Part shown: positions 1 through 8,342 of the stretch, in pieces
Numbering within the stretch: the stretch's first letter is position 1
Layout of the letters: the number at the start of each line of letters is the position of its first letter
From: Chitinophagaceae bacterium
GTDB lineage: Bacteria; Bacteroidota; Bacteroidia; Chitinophagales; Chitinophagaceae
NCBI GenBank assembly: GCA_021151685.1
Contig: JAGKWS010000021.1
Span: 1-44,385, forward strand
DNA length: 44,385 nt
Direction: 5' to 3'
Made by a program: the position numbers and the translations under genes
Notes under the pieces: generated by a model
The model's database searches: none
Told to the model about the DNA's origin: nothing
The model's input: only the letters and a program-made list of their open reading frames with translations

Positions 1-1
1 C

Positions 2-724
2 ATAGGGGTACGTTTTACAATAAGAGATAGTATAGCCACGGGTGCCATACGCTACAGGGAAACGCACAGCGTTACCACTACCCCACAAGGGCTTTTTACC
101 GCCAATGTAGGTGGTGGCACACCGGTTACGGGCACTTTCAGCAACATCAACTGGGCTACCAATGCAAAATTTTTGCAAGTAGAAATAGACCCGACAGGTG
201 GAAGTAGCTACATAGACATGGGAACTCAGCAAATGATGAGTGTGCCGTATGCGTTATTTGCAAATCAGGTAATTTCATCACATGCTAGCCCAATAAAGAA
301 AGCAAAAATCACATATCAAGTACCGTCGGGAACTGGTGCTGGGGCTGCTGTTGCTGGTGCATGGACAACGCGGCCGTTGAATACTGTTGTATATGACGAC
401 ATTGGAATAAATTTGGCTTCAGATCAAATATCACTACCAATTGGAACATACGAAATATCCGCCTACTGTGTATTCAACAATGCGAACTTTAAAGTGGGTG
501 ACGAAAAAATTCGAATCCGCAATACCACAAACAATACTACGATTGGAATTAGCCTTAACTCCAGTATGAGTGTGGCTGCAAATTATAGTTCTTTTCCTGC
601 TATGATTCATGACGAGAGATTTACGCTAACAACAATGTCAAACATCGCACTTCAATATTATATATATACACCGCACTTTGGAGTGCCATGGAGCCCCCCC
701 CGGACAAGTAGAATTGTATGCTGA
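2..724 (+). CDS. C1q-like/tail-fibre-type surface protein, 3' part, probable frameshift at C8 tract
   Basis: The frame is open from the first bases of the window, so the gene starts upstream. The first ~80 codons (RETHSVTTTPQGLF, then NINWATNAKFLQVEID, then MGTQQMMSVPYALFAN) are the segment commonly seen in large Bacteroidetes cell-surface or tail-fibre-like proteins. About 140 residues follow that look like a C1q/TNF-type jelly-roll domain (AKITYQVPSGTGAG, RPLNTVVYDD, LPIGTYEISAYCVF). The annotated frame ends with an odd tail after a run of eight C (694-701) and stops at 722-724. Removing one C gives GQVELYAEVIINKLQ and a stop at 747-749, which is the ending expected of such a domain. So the last ~15 residues are probably frameshifted, either by sequencing error or genuinely. 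The exact ligand or role is unknown. Confidence 0.75.
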   Translation: MGVRFTIRDSIATGAIRYRETHSVTTTPQGLFTANVGGGTPVTGTFSNINWATNAKFLQVEIDPTGGSSYIDMGTQQMMSVPYALFANQVISSHASPIKKAKITYQVPSGTGAGAAVAGAWTTRPLNTVVYDDIGINLASDQISLPIGTYEISAYCVFNNANFKVGDEKIRIRNTTNNTTIGISLNSSMSVAANYSSFPAMIHDERFTLTTMSNIALQYYIYTPHFGVPWSPPRTSRIVC

Positions 725-976
725 AGTAATTATCAACAAACTTCAATAATACAGAATAAGCTGATTTGCTGAAAGAAACACAATATCCAATACTTTAAGT
801 AAAATTCCATATATCGTGTCGGGTTTCTGAGAACGCATCCCAATATCGCAGTCAAGCATCTAAAACATCAAGAATAGAACAATAGCTGCTTGCATAATTG
901 AATTTCAATCTAGCACCATTCCTTCCCCACAATCACTATATTTATCGGGCAAAAAAAAGCATCCAAATACCGTTTT

Positions 977-2854
977 ATGAACCGATACTTACTTTCTTTT
1001 ATACTCGCAATTCCTTTTACTGCCATTGCCAAAGACAACCACAAGGCCGACTCGGCATGGTTGGTGAGCCATTATACCAAGAAAGAGGTATACATACCCA
1101 TGCGCGACGGGGTACGGTTGTATACCGCCATATATCAACCCAAAAATATTGCCGGCAAGCACCCGATACTGATGAACCGTACCCCCTACTCTATTGCCCC
1201 CTATGGCGAAAATAAATTCAGAGAGTTTTGGAAAACGCACTATATGGCCTACTTCAAAAAGGGCTACATAGTGGTGTTGCAGGATGTACGCGGCAGAATG
1301 ATGAGCGAGGGTACGTTTATGGATGTGCGCCCATTTAATATAGACAAACAAGGCAACGAAATAGACGAGGCAAGCGACACTTATGACGCTATAGATTGGT
1401 TGGTAAAAAACACCAAGAGCAACAATGGCCGGGTGGGTATATTCGGTATTTCTTATCCCGGTTTTTATGCTACCATGGGGGCTCTGAGCAACCATCCAGC
1501 CATGGTGGCCTCCAGCCCACAGGCACCGGTAACAGAGTGGTTTCTGGGCGACGATTTCCACCACAATGGCGCATTTATGCAAATGGACGCTTTTGGCTTC
1601 TACTCCATTTTCGGCAAGCCGCGCCCCAAACCAACAACCAATTTTGGCAAGGGGTATAACTTCCCGGTGGCCGACAATTACAAGTTCTATCTGGAAGCAG
1701 GCCCGTTGAAGAATCTGGCTAAAATGATGGGCGATAGCATTGCCTTTTGGCAAGAGTTATACCAACACCCCAACTACGACCAATGGTGGCAGGTACGCAA
1801 CACTCGCAACCATGTGCAGCATATACCTAAAACAACCGCTACACTGGTAACAGGCGGTTTGTTTGATGCGGAAGATTGCTACGGAGCATGGGAGCTGTAC
1901 AAAGCCATAGAAAAGCGCAGCCCCAACGATAACAGGCTGGTGATGGGCCCATGGGTACACGGCGGTTGGGCCAAGGGTGCCGGCGAGTATCTGGGCAATG
2001 TGCGTTTTGGTAGTAAAACATCGGAATGGTATCAGAAAAAGATAGAAATACCTTTCTTCGAATATCATCTGGAGGGTAAGGGTAATTTGTCTTCTATACC
2101 AGAGGCCAGTGTATTTTTTACCGGCGAAAACGAATGGCGTACTTTCAACCAATGGCCACCAGCCAATGCAGCACACAAGAAACTATACTTCGATAACGAT
2201 GGCCTTACATGGTCTTGCCCCGAAGTGCCACAAAAGCGCAGCTACACCAGCGACCCGCAACACCCGGTACCCTATGCCGATGGGGTGCATATGAAACGTA
2301 CTACCGAATATATGGTAGATGATCAGCGGTTTGCTGCGCGCCGTGCCGATGTGGTAACATTTACCACTCCTGTACTGAAGCGTGATATGACAGTTGGGGG
2401 GCAGATACTGGCCAATATATACGCCACTATATCTACTACCGATGCCGATTTTGTAGTGAAACTCATAGATGTGTTCCCCGATGACTTTAGCTGGGACGAT
2501 AAAAAAGACGGCAAGGGCAACGGAAAAGAGTATACCATGGGGGGCTATCAGATGCTGGTACGCGGCGAAATAATGAGAGGACGTTATAGAAATAGCTTTC
2601 AGTATCCGGAGGCTTTTACTCCCAATAAGGTTTCTAAAGTGTCTTTTGCCCTGCCCGATGCAGCCCATGTGTTCAAAAAAGGGCATCGCATTATGGTGCA
2701 GGTGCAAAGCTCATGGTTCCCACTGGCCGACAGGAATCCGCAACAGTTTGTGAACATATACACCTGCAGTGCGTCCGATTTTGTAAAGAGCAAAATCACC
2801 ATACATACAGGTGGCAAGTATGCATCGAACATCGAACTACCGGTAATGGAATAA
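977..2854 (+). CDS. CocE/NonD family serine hydrolase (X-Pro dipeptidyl-peptidase S15-like), exported
   Basis: This is a 625-residue protein with an N-terminal signal peptide (MNRYLLSFILAIPFTAIA). It has the alpha/beta-hydrolase fold of the S15/CocE family, whose members cleave acyl, ester or X-Pro amide bonds (alpha-amino acid ester hydrolase, glutaryl-7-ACA acylase, cocaine esterase). Visible marks are VYIPMRDGVRLYTAIYQPK at the start of the fold, the nucleophile elbow GISYPG with Ser159, the acid candidate Asp297 in GGLFDAED, and the catalytic His328 in MGPWVHGGW. The C-terminal ~230 residues match the jelly-roll X-Pro DAP C-terminal domain (FTTPVLKRDMTVGGQI). Length is normal for the family. 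Substrate cannot be told from sequence; a periplasmic or secreted peptidase/esterase is likely. It converges on the NHL gene with a 1-bp gap and no room for a separate terminator. Confidence 0.93.
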   Translation: MNRYLLSFILAIPFTAIAKDNHKADSAWLVSHYTKKEVYIPMRDGVRLYTAIYQPKNIAGKHPILMNRTPYSIAPYGENKFREFWKTHYMAYFKKGYIVVLQDVRGRMMSEGTFMDVRPFNIDKQGNEIDEASDTYDAIDWLVKNTKSNNGRVGIFGISYPGFYATMGALSNHPAMVASSPQAPVTEWFLGDDFHHNGAFMQMDAFGFYSIFGKPRPKPTTNFGKGYNFPVADNYKFYLEAGPLKNLAKMMGDSIAFWQELYQHPNYDQWWQVRNTRNHVQHIPKTTATLVTGGLFDAEDCYGAWELYKAIEKRSPNDNRLVMGPWVHGGWAKGAGEYLGNVRFGSKTSEWYQKKIEIPFFEYHLEGKGNLSSIPEASVFFTGENEWRTFNQWPPANAAHKKLYFDNDGLTWSCPEVPQKRSYTSDPQHPVPYADGVHMKRTTEYMVDDQRFAARRADVVTFTTPVLKRDMTVGGQILANIYATISTTDADFVVKLIDVFPDDFSWDDKKDGKGNGKEYTMGGYQMLVRGEIMRGRYRNSFQYPEAFTPNKVSKVSFALPDAAHVFKKGHRIMVQVQSSWFPLADRNPQQFVNIYTCSASDFVKSKITIHTGGKYASNIELPVME

Positions 2855-2855
2855 C

Positions 2856-4199
2856 CTACAAACCAGCAATGGCTACATAAACAGCATCGGCAGCATATGC
2901 CTTTACCAAATAGGTGCCTTGTTCATATACTTTTTTCGTCATCAGGAGGTTGGTATCGTCCATATTCAGTGTTTCCAGTACCCTGCCCGCCATATCACTT
3001 ATTACAATCTTTATACCCGGTGCGGTATGATGGAGCGATATGGCCATGGCACCCTTGCCCGGATAGGTGTATACCTTCATGGGTTCGGTGTGCTGGTGTG
3101 TACTGGCCATATTCCAAGATTTGTTTTGAATGATACGCACCTTATGGTTACCGGCATCGGCTATCAGCAAGTTGCCCAAAGAGTCGGCCACTATAGAAGT
3201 AGGAAAGTTAACGGAGGCCTTTCTGGCAGGGCCACCATCGCCACCGGCACCTACAGGCCCACCTGCTATTGAAGATATGACACCGTCCTGATCTATCTTT
3301 CTGATGCGGTTGTTGCCAAAATCTGCCACAAACACATTACCCATCTTGTCGACCGTTACAGAAGCAGGCTGATTTAATTTGGCAGCAGTAGCCGGCCCAT
3401 CATCGCCCCCAAAGCCCTGCACCCCGGTTCCTGCAATGGTGGTAATGATACCTTTTGGTGTCACCTTTCTGATGCAGTGATTTCCCTTGTCAGCTATATA
3501 CAAATTGCCATCAGCATCTATAGTTACACCAGCAGGATTATTCAGCCGGGCATTTGTGGCTGCTCCCCGGTCGCCTTCCCACCCTGCATATCCATTGCCT
3601 GCAACAGTCAATATCACCCCCTGTCTATCTATCTTCCGTACCCGGTAGTTATACTTGTCGGCAATGTACAGGTTGCCATCGGTATCTATGGCTATACCGG
3701 CAGGGTCGTGCAACTGTGCGGCATAGGCTGGCCCACCGTCGCCGGCCACACCTATACTACCATTGCCGGCCACCGTACTGATGATGCCGGTAGCTGTAAT
3801 TCTCCTGATTCGCGAATTGCCGTAATCGGTTACATACACATCGCCCGCTTCGTCTACTGCCACATCGGTAGGATACTTTAACTGCGCACCTGTTGCAGCA
3901 CGGCCATCGCCCCCATAGCCAGCCTTACCAGTGCCCGCTATAGTAGTAATGATGCCCGCTGCTGTCACCTTCCGCACCCTGTTATTGTTGGCATCGGCTA
4001 TGTATAAGTTTCCGCCTTTGTCTATCGCTATCCCAGTTGGGTAATTGAGTTTAGACGTTGTTGCCACAGCCGTATCGGGGCCATAGCCCCCCATGTTGGT
4101 GCCGGCGATGGTATTAATGGTTTGTCCCCGGGTTGCATTGGCAAAAACTATTAACAAGAATGCACAAATACAACTATGTGCTACTTTGAACAAGCTCAT
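2856..4199 (-). CDS. Six-blade NHL beta-propeller secreted protein with T9SS-type C-terminal domain
   Basis: The start at 4199 (MSLFKVAHSCICAFLLIVF) gives a clean signal peptide and a 447-residue product. The upstream in-frame ATG at 4265 would add 22 hydrophilic residues before the signal and is less likely. Six consecutive ~56-residue NHL repeats follow, each of the form ITTIAGTG, GGDGGPATAA, PTGIAID.GGNLYIAD..NNRVRKV. That is exactly one six-bladed propeller. The last ~80 residues (VYTYPGKGAMAISL, IKIVISDMAGRVLETL, YEQGTYLVKAY) resemble the Por/T9SS type A sorting domain, so the protein is probably exported across the outer membrane and surface-attached or released. Ligand is unknown. It is a small relative of the NHL sections in the giant protein at 28900. 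Confidence 0.88.
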   Translation of the reverse strand: MSLFKVAHSCICAFLLIVFANATRGQTINTIAGTNMGGYGPDTAVATTSKLNYPTGIAIDKGGNLYIADANNNRVRKVTAAGIITTIAGTGKAGYGGDGRAATGAQLKYPTDVAVDEAGDVYVTDYGNSRIRRITATGIISTVAGNGSIGVAGDGGPAYAAQLHDPAGIAIDTDGNLYIADKYNYRVRKIDRQGVILTVAGNGYAGWEGDRGAATNARLNNPAGVTIDADGNLYIADKGNHCIRKVTPKGIITTIAGTGVQGFGGDDGPATAAKLNQPASVTVDKMGNVFVADFGNNRIRKIDQDGVISSIAGGPVGAGGDGGPARKASVNFPTSIVADSLGNLLIADAGNHKVRIIQNKSWNMASTHQHTEPMKVYTYPGKGAMAISLHHTAPGIKIVISDMAGRVLETLNMDDTNLLMTKKVYEQGTYLVKAYAADAVYVAIAGL

Positions 4200-4381
4200 A
4201 TTTCTTCTATTGTCTGAATCTCGCTTCACTGAATCCAAATTGTACAAAAACAAACCAATAGACATCTATATTGATTGATTAGTTGGTGATATTGTGTTAG
4301 CGATAGATTTTTTGAACATTGATAGATATATTACGGTCGTTTAGTACTATCAATTCAGTAATGCTTTACGGTACATTGGTT

Positions 4382-4999
4382 TTATTGCTGATACTTCCAA
4401 TTGCGTGATTTGCCCACCTGTATCCATTCTACTGCCTGGGCAATCCTTTTTTGTCGGGTAGCATCCGTTTTTGCCTCTTCAATCCACTGAATGTATTCTT
4501 TCCTGTGGCTGTAGCTGAATTGTTCGTAATGCTGCAGGGCTAAAGGAGATACAGTGAGCGCAGTATGGAAGTCGGCAGGGGTTATCAATTCTGCACGGGT
4601 ATCATTGGTTGGTTTTTTCTTAGGCACCTTGGCCCCAGTCTCATTCAGGTACATGGCGGCATGCAGGTATTTTATCAGTACTGCATCGGGTGGCAGGTCT
4701 TGCAAGCGTGTTATTTTGCCCAGATTGCCCATTGCTTCCCTATCTTTAATGGTCAGTATACCATCGGGGTCTGGCAAAATAGCACCTTTCCAAAAACCGA
4801 AAGAGCAGTGTTGTTTGAAGGCTGCCATACTACAGAGCGTTGCCCCTGCATAGTCGAAATTGGGAAAACTCCACTTCCATGTTTCTATAACATTGGGGCA
4901 AGCCTTGTGTATCAGTTGGCGCAGGTGCAGCAGAACTGGCTTTGCAAAATCTGCCGCTTGCTCAATATAGGCATCAATTCGTGCATCATACTGGCTCAT
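4382..4999 (-). CDS. DUF1801 / YdeI-OmdA-like protein
   Basis: This is a 205-residue soluble protein. The N-terminal ~115 residues resemble the DUF1801 (YdhG-like) fold, with LLHLRQLIHKACPNVIETWKW and NFDYAGATLCSMAAFKQHCSF. The C-terminal ~70 residues (PADFHTALTVSPLALQHYEQF, SHRKEYIQWIEEAKTDATRQKRI) match the OmdA/YdeI bacteriocin-protection family, where members have been linked to resistance to cationic peptides and bacteriocins. The two-part arrangement is common for YdeI-like proteins in Bacteroidetes. It lies 17 bp downstream of a small lipoprotein gene on the same strand. The molecular function of the family is not established. Confidence 0.8.
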   Translation of the reverse strand: MSQYDARIDAYIEQAADFAKPVLLHLRQLIHKACPNVIETWKWSFPNFDYAGATLCSMAAFKQHCSFGFWKGAILPDPDGILTIKDREAMGNLGKITRLQDLPPDAVLIKYLHAAMYLNETGAKVPKKKPTNDTRAELITPADFHTALTVSPLALQHYEQFSYSHRKEYIQWIEEAKTDATRQKRIAQAVEWIQVGKSRNWKYQQ

Positions 5000-5016
5000 A
5001 CATGCAGGTATTTATG

Positions 5017-5463
5017 TTATTGTTTGTAGAATGTGATAGAAGAAGCATCGTAAATAGTATCATTTACCCAGCAAGAGTCCAAATTATATACATCTACACG
5101 CTTGGTGCAGTTTTTACAAAATGTTTTATTGAATTTATATCCATACACGTAGTAGGTACGATTTACCGATGGTATGTATACCTTCCAATCCTTGCTTTCG
5201 CGCAGGGGATAGGTGAGCTGACCGGTAGTGGTGTAGGGCTGTTTGTAAAGGATTGAAGTGTCGGCAAACTCGGGCTGGGTAATGGTACCAAAACCTGTAC
5301 CGGTCTGATAGCCAGTAGTGTAAATAGTATCGAGATCTTGTGGGGAAAAGCCTGAGAAGTTGATTTGCACACCAGTCTTGCCAATGCATTCATCGGCTGT
5401 GCCTCTACAGCAAGAAGCCACTACCACAGAACTAACAATAATAAACAGAGCAATTTTAGGCAT
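5017..5463 (-). CDS. Small putative lipoprotein, unknown function
   Basis: The start at 5463 (MPKIALFIIVSSVVVASC) gives a signal sequence ending in a lipobox-like VASC, with the lipidated Cys near residue 18. The mature product is about 130 residues and rich in Thr, Tyr and Asp. A longer in-frame reading from 5562 would add 33 residues that hide the signal sequence and overlap the end of the LptC-like gene by one base, so I prefer 5463. The mature part contains several Cys (CCRGTADEC, NKTFCKNCTKR) and no family I recognise. It sits between the lptC-like gene and the DUF1801/OmdA gene on the same strand. Confidence 0.65.
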   Translation of the reverse strand: MPKIALFIIVSSVVVASCCRGTADECIGKTGVQINFSGFSPQDLDTIYTTGYQTGTGFGTITQPEFADTSILYKQPYTTTGQLTYPLRESKDWKVYIPSVNRTYYVYGYKFNKTFCKNCTKRVDVYNLDSCWVNDTIYDASSITFYKQ

Positions 5464-5561
5464 AGGTTTTATGTTGGCGGATATTTTAACTACTAAGGTA
5501 GCAAAAAGTGAAAGTGTTGCATTGTTGTTGAACCCGAAATGCCTGGTTGCAGGCGTAGGCA

Positions 5562-6143
5562 CTATTGTGGTACTTCTCCTTTATCTACCTGTACAGAGCC
5601 CTTGGGGCGCAGAATGCGGTACCATGTAAAGTCGCTATTAGCCTCCATGCCATCGCCATACAATACTTCATTGGCCGTAGTTATGACAACAGGTTTTTCT
5701 GTAAAGAATTTTTGTGCCAACTCATTCCATATCAGCTCATCTGTCTCCAGTTTTTCACCCTTTTTGGTGGTAATGCGCACACTGTCCCATACTATGAAAT
5801 CTCGTTGTTGTTCGTAGTAACGCGATGAATCGGCTGTGAGTATATCCTCTATTATGCCACTATCATTCACGAACTCCATACGCAGTTCGTTGTTCATATC
5901 TATGTAAGGGCGTTTGCCGGTGCCATTACGCACAAAGTCTTTGGCGTAAACGCGCATTTTTATGTGGCTACGCTCGCTGTATATAAACGACACCCCTTTT
6001 GCTTTGTCTTCCTGCAAGTTGCGGGGAGTGGTCAATAGCCTTATCTCATTCGGGTCGTTCTTACAAGATGACATTGCTGTAATGCACACCGAAACGATGC
6101 CAGCAACCAGCCATTTTTTTGACAGTTTATCTTGTAAGTACAT
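5562..6143 (-). CDS. lptC: LptC-like LPS export periplasmic protein
   Basis: This 193-residue protein has an N-terminal hydrophobic segment (WLVAGIVSVCITAMSSC) that can be read as a signal anchor or as a lipobox with Cys near residue 27, as usual in Bacteroidetes LptC-like proteins. Downstream is the OstA/LptC-type beta-jelly-roll pattern: GVSFIYSERSHIKMRVYAKDF, MEFVNDSGIIEDILTADSSRYYEQQRDFIVWDSVRI, then KLETDELIWNELAQKFFTEKPVVITTANEVLYGDGMEAN. In the Lpt system, LptC bridges the LptB2FG transporter and LptA, moving LPS across the periplasm. The gene starts 16 bp after the outer-membrane protein gene and follows coaX, a cluster repeatedly seen in this phylum. Confidence 0.87.
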   Translation of the reverse strand: MYLQDKLSKKWLVAGIVSVCITAMSSCKNDPNEIRLLTTPRNLQEDKAKGVSFIYSERSHIKMRVYAKDFVRNGTGKRPYIDMNNELRMEFVNDSGIIEDILTADSSRYYEQQRDFIVWDSVRITTKKGEKLETDELIWNELAQKFFTEKPVVITTANEVLYGDGMEANSDFTWYRILRPKGSVQVDKGEVPQ

Positions 6144-6159
6144 TGATGTTAGGCTACAG

Positions 6160-7521
6160 TTATTGGTATTTAGGACGATCGAACCAGCGGGCAGTCATTG
6201 TTACACCAAGGGTGAAGCGAAGACTGTTTTGCTTTATCATACCGTTATTTGTTGTACCCAGCATATTGTAATCGAACGCAGCATGCAGATAACTTAACTG
6301 TGTTTGATAACGACGGAGAGGAATTGAGGTTCCTGCAGTAACACCATAATAACTCAGGCTGGTGCTGATAGGCTGCACATAATCTGTACCCATGTAGCCA
6401 CCTATGCGCCATGTAGAGCGCGACAAAACATGCCTGAAATCGCTTATGTCTGGTGTATACTCTGCACCTACACCCAATCTCCAAGTTGAACTCGCCAACC
6501 CTTTATTCCATGCTGTATTGACCGAACTGTTGAAGTCGGACCATTGTGTAGCAGAGTAGTCAACCCCTATACCCCATTTGTTCTCACTAAGCAGCATTAC
6601 CCCCACACTATACGACATAGGCATGGTCATATTGCCCTTTACATCTTTTGCGAAGTAGGCAGTATCCCTTATCAGCGTATCGGTGTAAGAGAAACGGCTA
6701 ATGTGATATTCTGAGAAGTACTGTTTTACCTTCTGTGCTACGTTAAATGTGCCACCTATACGCAGTTTTATAGATGAATCCAATTTGGTCTCATACAACA
6801 ATCCGCTTTTCCAGTAGATACCGCCCGTACGTGTCAGCGTACTGTACTCTGCTGTTTGCGAACGATAAATGAGACTGTCATTTTGGGGTACCAACAAAGT
6901 ACTTGTATTGGTGTTGCCAAACATATATCCGAAGTTAGCACCAATACTTAGCCCTTTGTAGCGTGCTGCACCACCTATAAATGCAAGGTTCAGAGCCCCC
7001 TCACCACCATAGTATTTTTTTGCGTTACCTATTGGCGACGGTGGATTGCTACCAAACCCTATAGAGTCTACCAGATTGTAGTAGGTGCGCGTCTGAGGCT
7101 TGAAACCCAGCGTAAAACCCGCATTTTTGCTTACCGGCACTGCAAAAGCCATGTGATTGATGGTGGCAGTACCCGATGTATAGTTGGCAGAAACACCATT
7201 GATGGTGCCGTGAGTAGTACGCGACGATCCTGTACCAGCAATGTCGAACACGGCTCGTTTGTTTTCGAAGAATGCGTACGTAGCCGGGTTGTCGGTATTG
7301 ATAGCATAACTGCTGCTCCATACCGATGATATGTTACCCATTGCCTTTAGTGCAGGCGTGTTACCATTTAATAACTCTCCCATGCCGTATCTGGAATAGG
7401 GATTGTTATCTCTGCCGTTTCGTGGGTTGCTCCCGCCCGACCCGCTGGTTTGTGCCAAAAGCTGTGTACCAGAAAGTGTCAGTAATAGAATATGACCAAG
7501 TCTATTGCGGGAAAGGAACAT
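6160..7521 (-). CDS. Outer-membrane beta-barrel protein (FadL/OmpP1-like hypothetical)
   Basis: This is a 453-residue protein with a signal peptide (HILLLTLSGTQLLAQ). It then has a conserved NPYSRYGMGELLNGN segment, characteristic of a Bacteroidetes outer-membrane protein usually encoded next to coaX and lptC. The rest alternates short polar/aromatic strands typical of a beta-barrel (AVPVSKNAGFTLGFKPQTRT, GLSIGANFGYMFGN, NKWGIGVDYSATQWSDF). It ends with a strand rich in aromatic and hydrophobic residues (SLRFTLGVTMTARWF). The substrate is unknown; long-chain hydrophobic compound transport is the usual guess from FadL similarity. Its start overlaps the 3' end of coaX by 20 bp, so the two are co-translated. 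Confidence 0.82.
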   Translation of the reverse strand: MFLSRNRLGHILLLTLSGTQLLAQTSGSGGSNPRNGRDNNPYSRYGMGELLNGNTPALKAMGNISSVWSSSYAINTDNPATYAFFENKRAVFDIAGTGSSRTTHGTINGVSANYTSGTATINHMAFAVPVSKNAGFTLGFKPQTRTYYNLVDSIGFGSNPPSPIGNAKKYYGGEGALNLAFIGGAARYKGLSIGANFGYMFGNTNTSTLLVPQNDSLIYRSQTAEYSTLTRTGGIYWKSGLLYETKLDSSIKLRIGGTFNVAQKVKQYFSEYHISRFSYTDTLIRDTAYFAKDVKGNMTMPMSYSVGVMLLSENKWGIGVDYSATQWSDFNSSVNTAWNKGLASSTWRLGVGAEYTPDISDFRHVLSRSTWRIGGYMGTDYVQPISTSLSYYGVTAGTSIPLRRYQTQLSYLHAAFDYNMLGTTNNGMIKQNSLRFTLGVTMTARWFDRPKYQ

Positions 7522-8248
7522 TATGATTCAGAATTAGGTTACACCCCTTCATCAACAGATCGGGGTCGGCAAATATCTTATTTTTAAGCCTGGCTGCAAA
7601 ATGGGGGGCATCACCGCCAGTTAAGATGGCGTTAAAATCACTATATCGCTCGGCATACATACCTATCATACCGTCAATCTCGGCCACCATACCGTTTACA
7701 GCACCGCTTTGTATGCATGTTTCGGTATCATAGCCCACCAGTGGTGCATCAACATCATATTGCTTTACCTCTGGGAGCAGGCTGGTAAATTGGTTCATGG
7801 CTTTGAACCTCATTTGCAAACCGGGAGAGATAGCACCGCCCCTGAACGTTCGGTTGTTTTGCAGCAGATTGTAAGTAATACAAGTGCCTACCGATATTAC
7901 CAGATTGTTGATGCCGGGGTTGGTGGCATATGCTCCACAAACCAGTGCCAATCTGTCGGCCCCCAATGTGTTGGCAGAGAGATAGGCATTGTTGATGGGA
8001 ACAGGTGTATTACCATTCAGTATAACAGTGCTACTTATTTTGGACTTAACCATCATCTCTAATTCTGCACTGGCATGCGATACGGAGCATACAATTGCCT
8101 TGTCGGGCTTGTGGGTTTCAATAATACCTGTTACCTGTTCCAGAACAGTGTCTACAGGTATTATTACCGGACGTTGTAGCTTGCCATCGGTAAAAAGTGC
8201 CACTTTTATGTTGGTGTTACCCCAATCTATACAGAGGTTCAGAGACAT
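7502..8248 (-). CDS. coaX: Type III pantothenate kinase
   Basis: CoaX phosphorylates pantothenate with ATP, the first step of coenzyme A synthesis. The start at 8248 (MSLNLCIDWGNTNIKVALF) places the ATP-binding DxGNTxxK motif at the N terminus as in other CoaX. The longer reading from 8293 adds 15 unrelated residues. Other family marks are GADRLALVCGAYA, VISVGTCITYNLL with the catalytic-region Gly/Thr, GGAISPGLQMRFKAM, and the C-terminal ILTGGDAPHFA. The product is 248 residues, normal for the family. It belongs to the ASKHA kinase superfamily and to a minus-strand cluster with the outer-membrane barrel and LptC genes. Confidence 0.95.
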   Translation of the reverse strand: MSLNLCIDWGNTNIKVALFTDGKLQRPVIIPVDTVLEQVTGIIETHKPDKAIVCSVSHASAELEMMVKSKISSTVILNGNTPVPINNAYLSANTLGADRLALVCGAYATNPGINNLVISVGTCITYNLLQNNRTFRGGAISPGLQMRFKAMNQFTSLLPEVKQYDVDAPLVGYDTETCIQSGAVNGMVAEIDGMIGMYAERYSDFNAILTGGDAPHFAARLKNKIFADPDLLMKGCNLILNHNVPFPQ

Positions 8249-8342
8249 TACGTTGATTGTTTTGGTGTATTGTTGCCAATATAGTGAAAACAACCCAATG
8301 CCACATACACCTTTAGCTAATTTTTATTGCTTTTCTGGCAAA

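Noticed and set aside
989..1753. 254-codon minus-strand frame inside the CocE-like hydrolase
   Set aside because: It is a shadow frame; the plus strand encodes a complete hydrolase with catalytic triad.
4318..4354. 8-bp inverted repeat ATTGATAG / CTATCAAT in the gap between the NHL gene and the DUF1801/OmdA gene
   Set aside because: It has a 21-nt AT-rich loop and no T-tract or known operator match; not distinguishable from chance.
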